From Streptomyces sp. YPW6 (GTDB lineage: Bacteria > Actinomycetota > Actinomycetes > Streptomycetales > Streptomycetaceae): a stretch of 64,000 bases of DNA. The notes under the pieces are model-generated. The model did no database searches. It was not told where the DNA came from and saw only the letters and a list, made by a program, of their open reading frames with translations. The DNA is taken from assembly GCF_018866325.1 (NCBI RefSeq), contig NZ_CP076457.1, positions 7,475,001 to 7,539,000 on the forward strand, written 5' to 3'. The position numbers and the translations under genes are program-made. The number at the start of each line of letters is the position of its first letter. The stretch's first letter is position 1. Of this stretch, positions 53,522-63,133 are shown one piece after another.

Positions 53522-55621
53522 ATGACCGCGCAAGCCCCGCAGTTCCCCGGAGCGCCCGTCGTCCGCAGAGAGGCCCGGGACAAGGTCACCGGCGCCGCCC
53601 GCTACGCGGCCGACCGGACCCCCGCCGGCTGCCTGTACGCCTGGACCGTCCCGGCCGCGATCGCGGCCGGACGCGTCACCGCCGTACGGGCCGTCGACGC
53701 CCTCGCCGTCCCCGGAGTCCACTGCGTCCTCACCCACGACAACGCTCCCCGGCTCCGGGAGCCCGACGACCCGATCCTCGCCGTGCTCCAGGACGACCGC
53801 GTCCCGCACCACGGCACGCCGGTCGCCCTCGTGATCGCCGACTCCCTCGAAGCCGCCCGGACCGGAGCCGGGGAACTCCACATCGAGTACGAACGCGACC
53901 CGCACGACGTCACCCTCACCGAGGACCACCCCGGCCTGTACACGCCCGAGGAGGCCAACGGCGGGTTCCCCGCCGTCCGCGACCGCGGCGACGTGGAGCG
54001 GGCCCTGGCCGCCTCACCCGTCCAGGTCGACGCGACGTACCGGATGGACGCGCAGCACAACCACCCCATGGAGCCGCACGCCGCCACCGCCGTGTGGGCC
54101 GACGGCCACCTCACCGTCCACGACTCCAGCCAGGGCTCCACCAAGGTCCGCGAGAGCCTGGCCCTGGCGTTCGGACTGGACCGGGAACGGATCACCGTGG
54201 TCTCCGAGCACGTCGGCGGCGGCTTCGGCTCCAAGGGCACCACCCGGCCCCAGGCAGTCCTGGCCGCCATGGCCGCCCGGCACACCGGACACCCCGTCAA
54301 GCTCGTCCTCCCCCGGGCCCAGCTCGCGGAGGTCGTCGGCCACCGGGCCCCCACCATCCAGCGGGTCCGGCTCGGCGCCGACCTCGACGGCGTGCTCACC
54401 GCCGTCAACCACGAGGTGGTCACCCGGACCTCCACCGTGAAGGAGTTCGTCGAGCAGGCCGCCGTGCCCGCCCGCGTCATGTACGCCTCGCCGAACTCCC
54501 GCACCGGGCACCGGGTGGTGGCTCTGGACGTGCCCAGCCCCTCCTGGATGCGCGCCCCGGGGGAGGCATCGGGGATGTACGCCCTGGAGTCCGCCATGGA
54601 CGAACTCGCCTCCGCGCTCGGCCTCGATCCCGTGGAGCTGAGGCTGCGCAACGACCCCGCGACCGAACCGGACAGCGGCCGCCCCTTCAGCAGCCGCGGC
54701 CTCGCCGCCTGCCTGCGCGACGGGGCGGCACGCTTCGGCTGGCACGACCGGGACCCCCGCCCCGCCGCCCGCCAGGAGGGCCGGTGGCTCATCGGTACGG
54801 GCGTGGCCTCCGCGACCTACCCCGTCCTCGTCTCCCGGTCCACCGCCAGTGCCCACGCCGCCCCAGACGGCTCCCTGACCGTCCGGGTCAACGCCACCGA
54901 CATCGGCACCGGGGCCCGCACCGTGCTGGCCCAGATCGCCGCCGACGCGCTCGGCGTCGACCCCGCCGCCGTCCACATCGACATCGGCTCCACCGACCTG
55001 CCGACCGCCCCGCTGGCCGGGGGCTCCTCCGGCACCGCCTCCTGGGGCTGGGCCGTGCACAAGGCCGCAGCCGGCCTCGCCGCCCGCCTCACCGGACATT
55101 CCGGGCCGCTTCCCGCCGAGGGGATCACCACCACCGCCGACACCGAGCAGGAGACCGCCGAGGAGTCCCCGTACGCCCGGCACGCCTTCGGCGCCCACTT
55201 CGCCGAGACGGCCGTCGACACCGTCACCGGCGAGGTGCGCGTGCGCCGGCTCCTCGGGGTGTACGCCGCCGGACGCATCCTCAACGCCCGCACCGCCCGC
55301 TCCCAGTTCACCGGCGGCATGGTGATGGGCATCGGCATGGCCCTCACCGAGGGCTGCGGCACCGACCCGGTCTTCGGTGACTTCACCGCCAAGGACCTCG
55401 CCTCGTACCACGTGCCCGTCTGCGCCGACACCGCCGACATCCAGGCCCACTGGATCGAGGAGGACGACCGCCACCTCAACCCCATGGGCAGCAAGGGCAT
55501 CGGCGAGATCGGGATCGTCGGCACCGCCGCCGCCATCGGCAACGCGGTCCGCCACGCCACCGGCGCCCGGCTGCGCGGACTGCCCCTGACCCCGGACACC
55601 GTGCTGCCCTACCTGCTGTGA
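53522..55621 (+). CDS. Aldehyde oxidoreductase molybdenum-binding subunit (PaoC/YagR-like)
   Basis: 699 aa, length as in XdhA/PaoC-type large subunits. The N-terminal domain starts DKVTGAARYAADR. Mo-cofactor segments include HVGGGFGSKG, RAPGEASGMYALESAMDELA and GGSSGTASWG. The C-terminal GSKGIGEIGI carries the catalytic Glu position. Together with the two preceding subunits it should oxidise aldehydes, most likely aromatic or aliphatic, as PaoABC does; the substrate is not determined. ATG 53522 follows GAGGAC. Confidence 0.93.
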   Translation: MTAQAPQFPGAPVVRREARDKVTGAARYAADRTPAGCLYAWTVPAAIAAGRVTAVRAVDALAVPGVHCVLTHDNAPRLREPDDPILAVLQDDRVPHHGTPVALVIADSLEAARTGAGELHIEYERDPHDVTLTEDHPGLYTPEEANGGFPAVRDRGDVERALAASPVQVDATYRMDAQHNHPMEPHAATAVWADGHLTVHDSSQGSTKVRESLALAFGLDRERITVVSEHVGGGFGSKGTTRPQAVLAAMAARHTGHPVKLVLPRAQLAEVVGHRAPTIQRVRLGADLDGVLTAVNHEVVTRTSTVKEFVEQAAVPARVMYASPNSRTGHRVVALDVPSPSWMRAPGEASGMYALESAMDELASALGLDPVELRLRNDPATEPDSGRPFSSRGLAACLRDGAARFGWHDRDPRPAARQEGRWLIGTGVASATYPVLVSRSTASAHAAPDGSLTVRVNATDIGTGARTVLAQIAADALGVDPAAVHIDIGSTDLPTAPLAGGSSGTASWGWAVHKAAAGLAARLTGHSGPLPAEGITTTADTEQETAEESPYARHAFGAHFAETAVDTVTGEVRVRRLLGVYAAGRILNARTARSQFTGGMVMGIGMALTEGCGTDPVFGDFTAKDLASYHVPVCADTADIQAHWIEEDDRHLNPMGSKGIGEIGIVGTAAAIGNAVRHATGARLRGLPLTPDTVLPYLL

Positions 55622-55788
55622 CCGGGCACGCCCCCTCACCAGCACGGACGGCCCAGCTGTTGCGCGTCCGGCGTACCGGCCTCACCCTGAGGAGTGACCC
55701 AGAAGTGATGGATGCTCACGCTTCGTGTTCGGGGGTCGTTCGTACGACGGGGTGAAGCACGTGGGCCTCGTGGTGAGGAGCCTCGACG

Positions 55789-56247
55789 ATGACCGTTCCA
55801 CTCGACCGGCGCTATGCGGTCGAACTGCAGGTGTCGGCAGAGCGCGTTTCCCAGCTGCGGCGGATCGTCGCCGCACACCTGCGCCACTGGAGTCTCGATC
55901 TGCACGTCCGGCCGGTGTGCCGGGCTCTGGACGAGCTCCTGACCAACGTCCACCGGCATGTCGGCGACGGCAACACCTGCGTCCTCGAACTCCGCTGGAC
56001 CGGACGGCACGTGACCGTGTCCGTCGCCGACAACAGCGCCCGCATGCCCCGGCTGCTGCCGGCCGGCGGCGGGCTGAGCCGGGTCATGGCCCTCAGCGAC
56101 AGCTGGGGCACCTGCCGGACCACGGACGGCAAAGTGGTCTGGTTCACCCGCTACGCAGAGGCGCCGAAGGCCTCGGGGCTGCTCCCGTACGCCCCGCTGC
56201 CCGGCGTCCGCACCGCCCGCGCCGTCCCCGTGGCGGCGCTCGTGTAA
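55789..56247 (+). CDS. Anti-sigma-type HATPase_c protein
   Basis: 152 aa, the size of Streptomyces RsbW/SpoIIAB-like regulators. CRALDELLTNVHRHVGDG is the N-box of the HATPase_c_2 group and VTVSVADNSARMPRLL the G1-type region. GGGLSRVMALSDSWGT completes the ATP lid. It probably binds a sigma factor or anti-anti-sigma protein; neither is adjacent. ATG 55789 follows GAGGAGCC. Confidence 0.85.
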   Translation: MTVPLDRRYAVELQVSAERVSQLRRIVAAHLRHWSLDLHVRPVCRALDELLTNVHRHVGDGNTCVLELRWTGRHVTVSVADNSARMPRLLPAGGGLSRVMALSDSWGTCRTTDGKVVWFTRYAEAPKASGLLPYAPLPGVRTARAVPVAALV

Positions 56248-56408
56248 CCGCCCCGGACCGGGCGGCCCGCACACCGGCCGACGCGGGTCGTGCCCCCCGG
56301 CACGCATGATCCGCGTCGGCCGGGTACGTGCGGGGGAGGGGAGGGCCGCGTTGCGCGGACCGGTGCGGCGCGGCACGGTCGGACTACCGATGCAAGGAGG
56401 CCACTGCC

Positions 56409-57821
56409 ATGCCCATCGCGACGGTCAACCCCGCGAACGGCGAACTGATCAGGTCATTCGACGCCCACGGGGAAGAGGAGACCGAACGCCGGATCGCCGC
56501 CGCGGCGGAGACCTTCCGCCAGTACCGCACCACCCCCTTCGAGCAGCGCGCCGCCTGGCTGAAGCGGGCCGCCGACCTCCTCGACGAGGACCGCGACACC
56601 ATCGCCCGCACGATGACCCTCGAAATGGGCAAGCCCGTCACCGCGGCCCGCGCGGAGGCGGCCAAGTGCGCGAAGGCGATGCGCTGGTACGCCGACCGCG
56701 CCGAGGGCCTGCTCGCCGACGAACACCCGGACCCCGCCGACGTGCGCGACTCCGGCGCCTCCCGCGCGCTGGTCCGCTACCGGCCGCTCGGCGTGGTTCT
56801 CGCCGTCATGCCGTGGAACTTCCCGCTCTGGCAGGTGGTGCGCTTCGCCGCACCCGCCCTGATGGCGGGCAACGCCGGGCTCCTCAAGCACGCGTCGAAC
56901 GTCCCGCAGACCGCCCTCTACCTGGAGGACCTCTTCCACCGGGCCGGATTCCCGGCCGGCTGCTTCCGTACCCTGCTGATCGGCTCGGGCGCCGTCGAGG
57001 CCGTCCTGCGCGACCCGCGTGTCGCCGCCGCCACGCTCACCGGCAGCGAACCGGCCGGGCGCTCCGTCGCCGCCACCGCCGGTGACGAGATCAAGAAGAC
57101 CGTGCTGGAACTCGGCGGCAGCGACCCCTACCTCGTCCTGCCCTCGGCGGACGTGGAGAAGGCCGCCGCCACCGCCGTCACCGCGCGCGTCCAGAACAAC
57201 GGCCAGTCCTGCATCGCCGCCAAGCGCTTCATCGTCCACGCCGACGTGTACGAGGCGTTCGCCGAGCGCTTCACCGCGGGCATGCGGGCCCTGACCGTCG
57301 GGGACCCCCTGGAGGAAGCCACCGACATCGGGCCGCTCTCCACCGAACAGGGCCGCACCGACCTGGAGGAACTCGTCGACGACGCCGTCGGGCGAGGTGC
57401 CGAGGCGCTGTGCGGCGGCCGCCGTCCTGCGGGGCTCGGCGGCGGCCTGGAGAACGGCTGGTTCTACGAACCCACCGTGCTCGCCGGTATCACCACCGCC
57501 ATGCGCGTCCACCGCGAGGAGACCTTCGGCCCGGTCGCCACTCTCTACCGGGTCGCCGACCTCGACGAGGCGATCCACCTGGCCAACGACACCCCCTTCG
57601 GCCTCAGCTCCAACGTCTGGACCCGCGACCCGGGCGAGCAGGAACGCTGCGCCCGCGATCTGGAGGCGGGCGGCGTCTTCTTCAACGGGATGACCGCCTC
57701 GCACCCGGCCCTCCCCTTCGGCGGCGTCAAGCGCTCCGGCTACGGCCGTGAGCTGGCCGGACACGGCATCCACGAGTTCTGCAACACCACCACGCTCTGG
57801 TACGGCCCCGAAGCCTCCTGA
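56409..57821 (+). CDS. gabD: NADP-dependent succinate-semialdehyde dehydrogenase
   Basis: 470 aa. ALDH fold with VMPWNFPLWQ, GSEPAGRSVAA and the general-base Glu in LELGGSDPY. The catalytic Cys lies in NNGQSCIAAKRF, and the EETFGPVAT block is present. It oxidises succinic semialdehyde to succinate (GABA shunt) or another short aldehyde. ATG 56409 has a perfect AAGGAGG site. The phosphoketolase follows after 50 bp, probably co-transcribed. Confidence 0.9.
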   Translation: MPIATVNPANGELIRSFDAHGEEETERRIAAAAETFRQYRTTPFEQRAAWLKRAADLLDEDRDTIARTMTLEMGKPVTAARAEAAKCAKAMRWYADRAEGLLADEHPDPADVRDSGASRALVRYRPLGVVLAVMPWNFPLWQVVRFAAPALMAGNAGLLKHASNVPQTALYLEDLFHRAGFPAGCFRTLLIGSGAVEAVLRDPRVAAATLTGSEPAGRSVAATAGDEIKKTVLELGGSDPYLVLPSADVEKAAATAVTARVQNNGQSCIAAKRFIVHADVYEAFAERFTAGMRALTVGDPLEEATDIGPLSTEQGRTDLEELVDDAVGRGAEALCGGRRPAGLGGGLENGWFYEPTVLAGITTAMRVHREETFGPVATLYRVADLDEAIHLANDTPFGLSSNVWTRDPGEQERCARDLEAGGVFFNGMTASHPALPFGGVKRSGYGRELAGHGIHEFCNTTTLWYGPEAS

Positions 57822-57871
57822 CACGCCTGCCCATCGCCCGTGTGCCGTCACCCGACGAGGAGACCCGCCCC

Positions 57872-60250
57872 GTGAGCGAAACCCCCAGCCCCGCCGCCCT
57901 CACCGACGACGAACTCGCCGCGCTCGACGCGCACTGGCGCGCGGCCAACTACCTCGCCGTCGGCCAGATCTACCTGATGGCCAACCCCCTGCTGACCCGG
58001 CCGCTCGTCCCCGAGGACATCAAGCCCCGGCTGCTGGGCCACTGGGGCACCTCGCCGGGGCTCAACCTCGTCCACACCCACCTCAACCGGGTGATCAAGG
58101 CCCGCGGCCTCAGCGCCCTGTGCGTCTGGGGGCCCGGCCACGGCGGACCCGCCGTCCTCGCCAACTCCTGGCTGGAGGGCAGTTACTCCGACACCTATCC
58201 GGACGTCGGCCGGAACGCCGAGGGCATGGGCGCGCTGTTCAGGCAGTTCTCGTTCCCCGGCGGCGTGCCCAGCCACGTCGCCCCCGAGACCCCCGGCTCC
58301 ATCCACGAGGGCGGCGAACTCGGCTACGCCCTCAGCCACGCCTACGGGGCCGCCTTCGATCACCCCGGTCTGCTCGTGGCGTGCGTGGTCGGCGACGGCG
58401 AGGCCGAGACGGGTCCGCTCGCCGCCTCCTGGCACGCCGACAAGTTCCTCGACCCGGTCCACGACGGGGCCGTCCTGCCCATCCTCCACCTCAACGGCTA
58501 CAAGATCGCCAACCCGACGGTCCTGGCCCGCATCCCCGAGGAGGAGCTCGACCAACTGCTGCGCGGTTACGGCCACGACCCGCTGTTCGTCGGCGGCGAC
58601 GACCCGGCCGCCGTACACCGTGCCCTGGCCGCGGCCATGGACACCGCCCTCGACCGCATCGCCGCCCACCAGCGGGCGGCCCGCGAGGACGGCGTCACCG
58701 AGCGCCCCGGCTGGCCCATGATCGTGCTGCGCACCCCCAAGGGGTGGACCGGCCCCGAAGAGGTCGACGGGCAGCCCGTGGAGAACACCTGGCGCTCCCA
58801 CCAGGTCCCGCTCTCCGGCGTCCGGGACAACCCCCGCCACCTCCGGCAGCTGGAGGACTGGCTGATGTCCTACCGGCCCGCCGAACTCTTCGACGCCGAC
58901 GGCCGCCCCACCGAACAGGTCCTCGCCTGCGTGCCCGGGGGAGAGGCCCGCCTCGGCTCCACCCCGTACGCCAACGGCGGGCTGCTCCTGCGCGGCCTGC
59001 CGCTGCCCGACCTCGCCGACCACGCCGTACGGGTCGACCAGCCCGGCACCGCCCTCCACGAGCCGACCAAGGTCCTCGGCGGCTTCCTGGAGAGCGTCAT
59101 GGCCGCCACCGCGGACCGCAGGGACTTCCGGGTGGTCGGGCCCGACGAGACGGCCTCCAACCGGCTCGACGCGCTCTACCGTGCCACCGGCAAGGCCTGG
59201 CAGGCGCAGACCCTCGCCACGGACGAACACCTCGCCCACGACGGCCGGGTGATGGAGGTGCTCTCCGAACACCTCTGCCAGGGCTGGCTGGAGGGGTATC
59301 TCCTCACCGGCCGGCACGGACTCTTCTCCAGCTACGAGGCGTTCGCCCACATCGTCGACTCCATGGTCAACCAGCACATCAAGTGGCTGCGCACCTCGCG
59401 GCGGCTGCCCTGGCGGCGTCCCATCGCCTCGCTCAACTACCTGCTGACCTCGCACGTCTGGCGGCAGGACCACAACGGCTTCTCCCACCAGGACCCCGGA
59501 TTCGTCGACCACATCCTCAACAAGAGCCCCGAAGTCGTCCGCGTCTACCTCCCGCCGGACGCCAACACCCTGCTCTCGGTCGCCGACCACGCGCTGCGCA
59601 GCCGGGACTACGTCAACGTCGTCGTCGCCGGGAAGCAGCCGACCTTCGACTGGCTCACCCTGGACGAGGCCCGCGCCCACTGCGCGCGCGGGGCCGGGGC
59701 CTGGGAGTGGGCCGGGACCGAGGACGGCAGCCGGGAACCCGACGTGGTCCTCGCCTGCGCCGGGGACGTACCCACCCAGGAGATCCTGGCCGCCGCCGAC
59801 CTGATCCGCCGCCACCTGCCGGAGCTCGCGGTACGCGTGGTCAACGTCGTCGACATCGCCCGGCTGCTGCCGGAGGCGGAACACCCGCACGGCATGCCGG
59901 ACTCCGAGTTCGACGCCCTGTTCACGCGCGACAAGCCGGTGATCTTCGCCTACCACGGCTATCCCTGGCTGATCCACCGGCTCGCCTACCGCCGCACCGG
60001 CCACGCCAACCTCCATGTGCGCGGCTACAAGGAGGAAGGCACCACGACCACACCCTTCGACATGGTCGTCCGCAACGACCTCGACCGCTACCGGCTGGTC
60101 ATGGACGTCATCGACCGGGTCCCGGGCCTCGGCGTCCGCGCCGTCGCCGTACGCCAGGAGATGGGGGACATCCGCGGCCGCCACCACGACTGGATCCGCG
60201 AGCACGGCACGGACCTGCCGGAGGTCGCGGACTGGAAGTGGGGTGGCTGA
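57872..60250 (+). CDS. xfp: D-xylulose-5-phosphate/D-fructose-6-phosphate phosphoketolase
   Basis: 792 aa, normal for Xfp. LLGHWGTSPGLNLVHTHLNR, VWGPGHGGPA and GSIHEGGELGYALSHA are phosphoketolase-specific. GDGEAETGPLA is the ThDP-binding motif. It splits xylulose-5-P (or fructose-6-P) into acetyl phosphate and glyceraldehyde-3-P (or erythrose-4-P). GTG 57872 is preferred because GAGGAG lies about 9 bp upstream; GTG 57842 is in frame. Confidence 0.95.
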   Translation: MSETPSPAALTDDELAALDAHWRAANYLAVGQIYLMANPLLTRPLVPEDIKPRLLGHWGTSPGLNLVHTHLNRVIKARGLSALCVWGPGHGGPAVLANSWLEGSYSDTYPDVGRNAEGMGALFRQFSFPGGVPSHVAPETPGSIHEGGELGYALSHAYGAAFDHPGLLVACVVGDGEAETGPLAASWHADKFLDPVHDGAVLPILHLNGYKIANPTVLARIPEEELDQLLRGYGHDPLFVGGDDPAAVHRALAAAMDTALDRIAAHQRAAREDGVTERPGWPMIVLRTPKGWTGPEEVDGQPVENTWRSHQVPLSGVRDNPRHLRQLEDWLMSYRPAELFDADGRPTEQVLACVPGGEARLGSTPYANGGLLLRGLPLPDLADHAVRVDQPGTALHEPTKVLGGFLESVMAATADRRDFRVVGPDETASNRLDALYRATGKAWQAQTLATDEHLAHDGRVMEVLSEHLCQGWLEGYLLTGRHGLFSSYEAFAHIVDSMVNQHIKWLRTSRRLPWRRPIASLNYLLTSHVWRQDHNGFSHQDPGFVDHILNKSPEVVRVYLPPDANTLLSVADHALRSRDYVNVVVAGKQPTFDWLTLDEARAHCARGAGAWEWAGTEDGSREPDVVLACAGDVPTQEILAAADLIRRHLPELAVRVVNVVDIARLLPEAEHPHGMPDSEFDALFTRDKPVIFAYHGYPWLIHRLAYRRTGHANLHVRGYKEEGTTTTPFDMVVRNDLDRYRLVMDVIDRVPGLGVRAVAVRQEMGDIRGRHHDWIREHGTDLPEVADWKWGG

Positions 60251-60336
60251 CCGGCCTGTTCGCGGGGGCCCCGTACGGCCCGCCGGGGTGATGCGCGATC
60301 ATGGACGGCGACCTGCCCGGCCGGAGAGAGGCTGTC

Positions 60337-61296
60337 ATGAAGCTGCGCTGCGCCGTCATCGAGGACTTCCAGTCCGTGGCCACCACCGTCGTCGACTGGT
60401 CGCCCGTCACCGACGACGTCGAGATCGTCACGTTCACCGGGCACCTGGCGACCGTGGACGAGGCGGCCGCCGCCCTCGACGGCTTCGACATCGTGGTCAC
60501 CCTGCGCGAGCGGGTGCCCTTCCCGGCCGAACTGTTCGACCGGCTGCCCCGGTTGCGGCTGCTCGTCGCCTCCGGCATGCGCAACTCCGTCATCGACTTC
60601 GACGCCGCCCGGCGGCACGGCGTGGAGGTCTGCGGCACCGCCAGCTCCTCCACCCCGCCCGTCGAGCTCACCTGGGCCCTGCTGCTGGGCCTGGCGCGCG
60701 GGATCGTCCCCGAGGCGACGGCGCTGCGCACGGGCGGGGCCTGGCAGTCCACCCTCGGGGCCGATCTGCACGGGCGGCGGCTCGGTCTGCTGGGCCTGGG
60801 GAAGATCGGCGCCCGGGTGGCGCAGGTGGGCCTGGCCTTCGGCATGGACGTGGTGGCCTGGAGCCGGAACCTCACGAAGGAGCGTGCCGACGAGGCCGGG
60901 GTGCAACTGGCCGCCTCCAAGGAGGACCTGCTGGCCTCCAGCGACTTCGTCTCCGTGCACCTGGCGCTCGGCGAGCGGACCCGGGGGCTGATCGGTGCGG
61001 CCGAACTCGCCCTGATGCGCCCGACCGCGTACCTGGTCAACACCTCCAGGGCGGCCATCGTCGACACGGCCGCCCTGCTGACCGCCCTGCGCGACGGCGA
61101 GATCGCCGGGGCGGCGATCGATGTGTTCGACGTCGAGCCGCTGCCGGCCGACGACCCGGTGCGGACGGCCCCGCGTCTGCTGGCCACCCCGCACCTGGGC
61201 TATGTGTCGCGCGCCAACTACGAGACGTACTACGGCCAGGCGGTGGAGGACATCAGGGCGTTCCTCGACGGGCGGCCGGTCCGCCGCCTGGGCTGA
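60337..61296 (+). CDS. D-2-hydroxyacid dehydrogenase family protein
   Basis: 319 aa. Rossmann motif GLLGLGKIGARVA in the NAD domain. Catalytic Arg is in VNTSRAAIVD, the acidic residue in DVFDVEPLP and His in ATPHLGYVS. Substrate unknown; relatives include phosphoglycerate dehydrogenase and hydroxypyruvate reductase. ATG 60337 follows CCGGAGAG. It starts 86 bp after the phosphoketolase. Confidence 0.88.
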   Translation: MKLRCAVIEDFQSVATTVVDWSPVTDDVEIVTFTGHLATVDEAAAALDGFDIVVTLRERVPFPAELFDRLPRLRLLVASGMRNSVIDFDAARRHGVEVCGTASSSTPPVELTWALLLGLARGIVPEATALRTGGAWQSTLGADLHGRRLGLLGLGKIGARVAQVGLAFGMDVVAWSRNLTKERADEAGVQLAASKEDLLASSDFVSVHLALGERTRGLIGAAELALMRPTAYLVNTSRAAIVDTAALLTALRDGEIAGAAIDVFDVEPLPADDPVRTAPRLLATPHLGYVSRANYETYYGQAVEDIRAFLDGRPVRRLG

Positions 61297-61322
61297 CGGC
61301 GGACCGGCTCCGCCGGGGCCGC

Positions 61323-62438
61323 TCAGTAGCGCAGGGCCGCGGCGATCCGGCCGTGCTCCGCCAGTGAGTCGTCCTCCACGAACACGACGTCGGCGCCGCT
61401 GTCCAGCGCCGCTTCGACCAGTTCGTCGACGATGTCCTCGCGGATGGCGCCGTCCGCGCTCTGCGCCGTACCCTCGGGCACCGGCTCCAGATGCTCGTCG
61501 GCCACCCGCACGGTCGCCTGGAAGTGCTCCTCGACGGCGACGAGACCCGCCCGCCCCTCCCGGACGGCGGCCCACACCTCGTCGAGCCCGCCGGCGAAGG
61601 CGTGGGCGCTGCGGGCGTTGTCCAGCCGGTTCTCCACCTCGGCCGCCGCCCGCTGCGCACCCTCTTCCAGGGCGGGCCGCAGTTCCCTGAGGACCTCGGC
61701 CGGCGGCAGGTCGGCCGGCGCCCCCTTGGTGACCCGGCCGGCCGCCGACCGCGAGCTCTCACCGACCTCGTCCAGCAGGGCGAGAGCGGGGGCCAGTCCC
61801 ATCAGATACAGCGGGCGCGGATCGTCGGCGAGCACCGTGCGCAGCTTCTCGTCGACCGTACGGAAGAAGGTGCGGGTCTCCTCGTCGGTGAAGGTGCTCG
61901 GGGTGTCCCCGATCCGCTCCTCGCGCTGCGGGTTCGGCGGCTCCTTCGGCGCGGTCAGCGGGAAGCCGCCGGTCTGCTCCGGCCGGATGCCGTCACCGGT
62001 CCCGATCCACAGCGTGGCGTGGTCGGCGGCCACGGTCAGCACCCGGAACGGCCGCGTCTGGGCCTTGGCCGCGACGAGGTTGCGGGTGAGGAAGGTGTCG
62101 CTCAGGACCACCCGTTCGGGTGCGGTGCGCGGCAGCTGCCAGATCCCGTACTCGTCGGTGGTGACCAGGAGCACCAGGGAGTCCAGCGCCCCGCGCGGGT
62201 CCACCTCGTCCGCCGCCCGCTCCACCTGGGCCCGCAGGGCGGCCGCGACCTCACGGCTGACCTCCGGATCGGCGTCCAGGCGGTGCCCGGCCTCCGCCAC
62301 CAGGTTCCGCAGCCGGACCGGGTCCTGGGCGTTGTCCGGGGCCCTGCGGTGGGTCGGCATGGTCAGGGACAGCGCCGGATAGGGCCGGGTCGCCCGCAGC
62401 TCCCGCAACAGGTCGGCGGTCAGGGCGTCCGTATCCAT
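61323..62438 (-). CDS. baeRF3-type (release-factor-fold) protein
   Basis: 371 aa from ATG 62438 with a GGGAGGGAA ribosome site. The N-terminus TRPYPALSLTMPTHRR and ALDSLVLLVTTDEYGIWQLPR, then the C-terminal FVEDDSLAEHGRIAAALRY, match the bacterial archaeo-eukaryotic release factor family 3 layout. In relatives such domains are proposed to act on ribosomes, but function is unproven. Often misnamed chemotaxis protein. It is convergent with the 2-hydroxyacid dehydrogenase gene (26-bp gap). Confidence 0.68.
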   Translation of the reverse strand: MDTDALTADLLRELRATRPYPALSLTMPTHRRAPDNAQDPVRLRNLVAEAGHRLDADPEVSREVAAALRAQVERAADEVDPRGALDSLVLLVTTDEYGIWQLPRTAPERVVLSDTFLTRNLVAAKAQTRPFRVLTVAADHATLWIGTGDGIRPEQTGGFPLTAPKEPPNPQREERIGDTPSTFTDEETRTFFRTVDEKLRTVLADDPRPLYLMGLAPALALLDEVGESSRSAAGRVTKGAPADLPPAEVLRELRPALEEGAQRAAAEVENRLDNARSAHAFAGGLDEVWAAVREGRAGLVAVEEHFQATVRVADEHLEPVPEGTAQSADGAIREDIVDELVEAALDSGADVVFVEDDSLAEHGRIAAALRY

Positions 62439-62569
62439 CGTTCCCTCCCAGGGCTCGACCCGCTCCCGTATGAAGCGGATGCTTCGACGAGTCAATTCAT
62501 ACCTTTTGATCCTAATATGGGCGAGTTGTTCCTTGGGAGTTCAGGAGCGGGAGTGCAGGAGGGCGCGCG
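62439..62569. promoter_or_regulatory. AT-rich divergent promoter region
   Basis: The 131-bp gap between the baeRF3-type and DUF1269 genes has an AT-rich centre (CATACCTTTTGATCCTAATA at about 62500) that probably carries both promoters. No defined operator seen. Confidence 0.45.
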
Positions 62570-63067
62570 ATGTCCACGCTCACGGTGTGGAAGTTCCGGA
62601 CGGCCGACGGCGCGGAGAACGTCGAGGAGGCCTTGACGTCCCTTCAGAAGGAAGGGCTGGTCAGGATCCTCGACGCCGCCGTGGTCAGCTGGCCCGCCGA
62701 CCGGGCCAAGCCGCGTACGAAGCAGCTGCTCAACCTCGTCGGCGCCGGGGCTCTCAGCGGCACGTTCTGGGGCATGCTCTTCGGGCTGATCTTCCTCATG
62801 CCGCTGCTGGGCGCGGCCATCGGAGCGGCCGCCGGGGCGCTCGGCGGGAAACTCGCGGACGTCGGCATCGACGACGACTTCATCAATGAGGTCAAGGAGA
62901 AGGTGACGCCCGGAACCTCCGCGCTCTTCCTGCTGACCATGAACGAGGTGCCCGAGCGGATCGGCGCACAGCTGCCCGGCGACGGCGCCGAGCTCCTCCA
63001 CAGCAATCTCGACACCGAGCGCGAGGCGAAACTCCGGAACATCTTCGGCGACGACCCGGACTCCTGA
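62570..63067 (+). CDS. DUF1269 membrane protein with glycine-zipper helix
   Basis: 165 aa. The N-terminal soluble part (STLTVWKFRTADGAENVEEAL) is followed by a hydrophobic Gly/Ala-rich pair of helices at about 60-95 (FGLIFLMPLLGAAIGAAAGA) and a C-terminal domain (PGTSALFLLTMNEVPERI). This is the standard DUF1269 architecture. Often stress-inducible in actinobacteria; function unknown. Confidence 0.88.
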   Translation: MSTLTVWKFRTADGAENVEEALTSLQKEGLVRILDAAVVSWPADRAKPRTKQLLNLVGAGALSGTFWGMLFGLIFLMPLLGAAIGAAAGALGGKLADVGIDDDFINEVKEKVTPGTSALFLLTMNEVPERIGAQLPGDGAELLHSNLDTEREAKLRNIFGDDPDS

Positions 63068-63133
63068 CCCCGCACCCCCGCCCGCCCTCCGACCTCCGTA
63101 CGCAGGCCCCCTCTTGGATTGGACGGACCGTCC

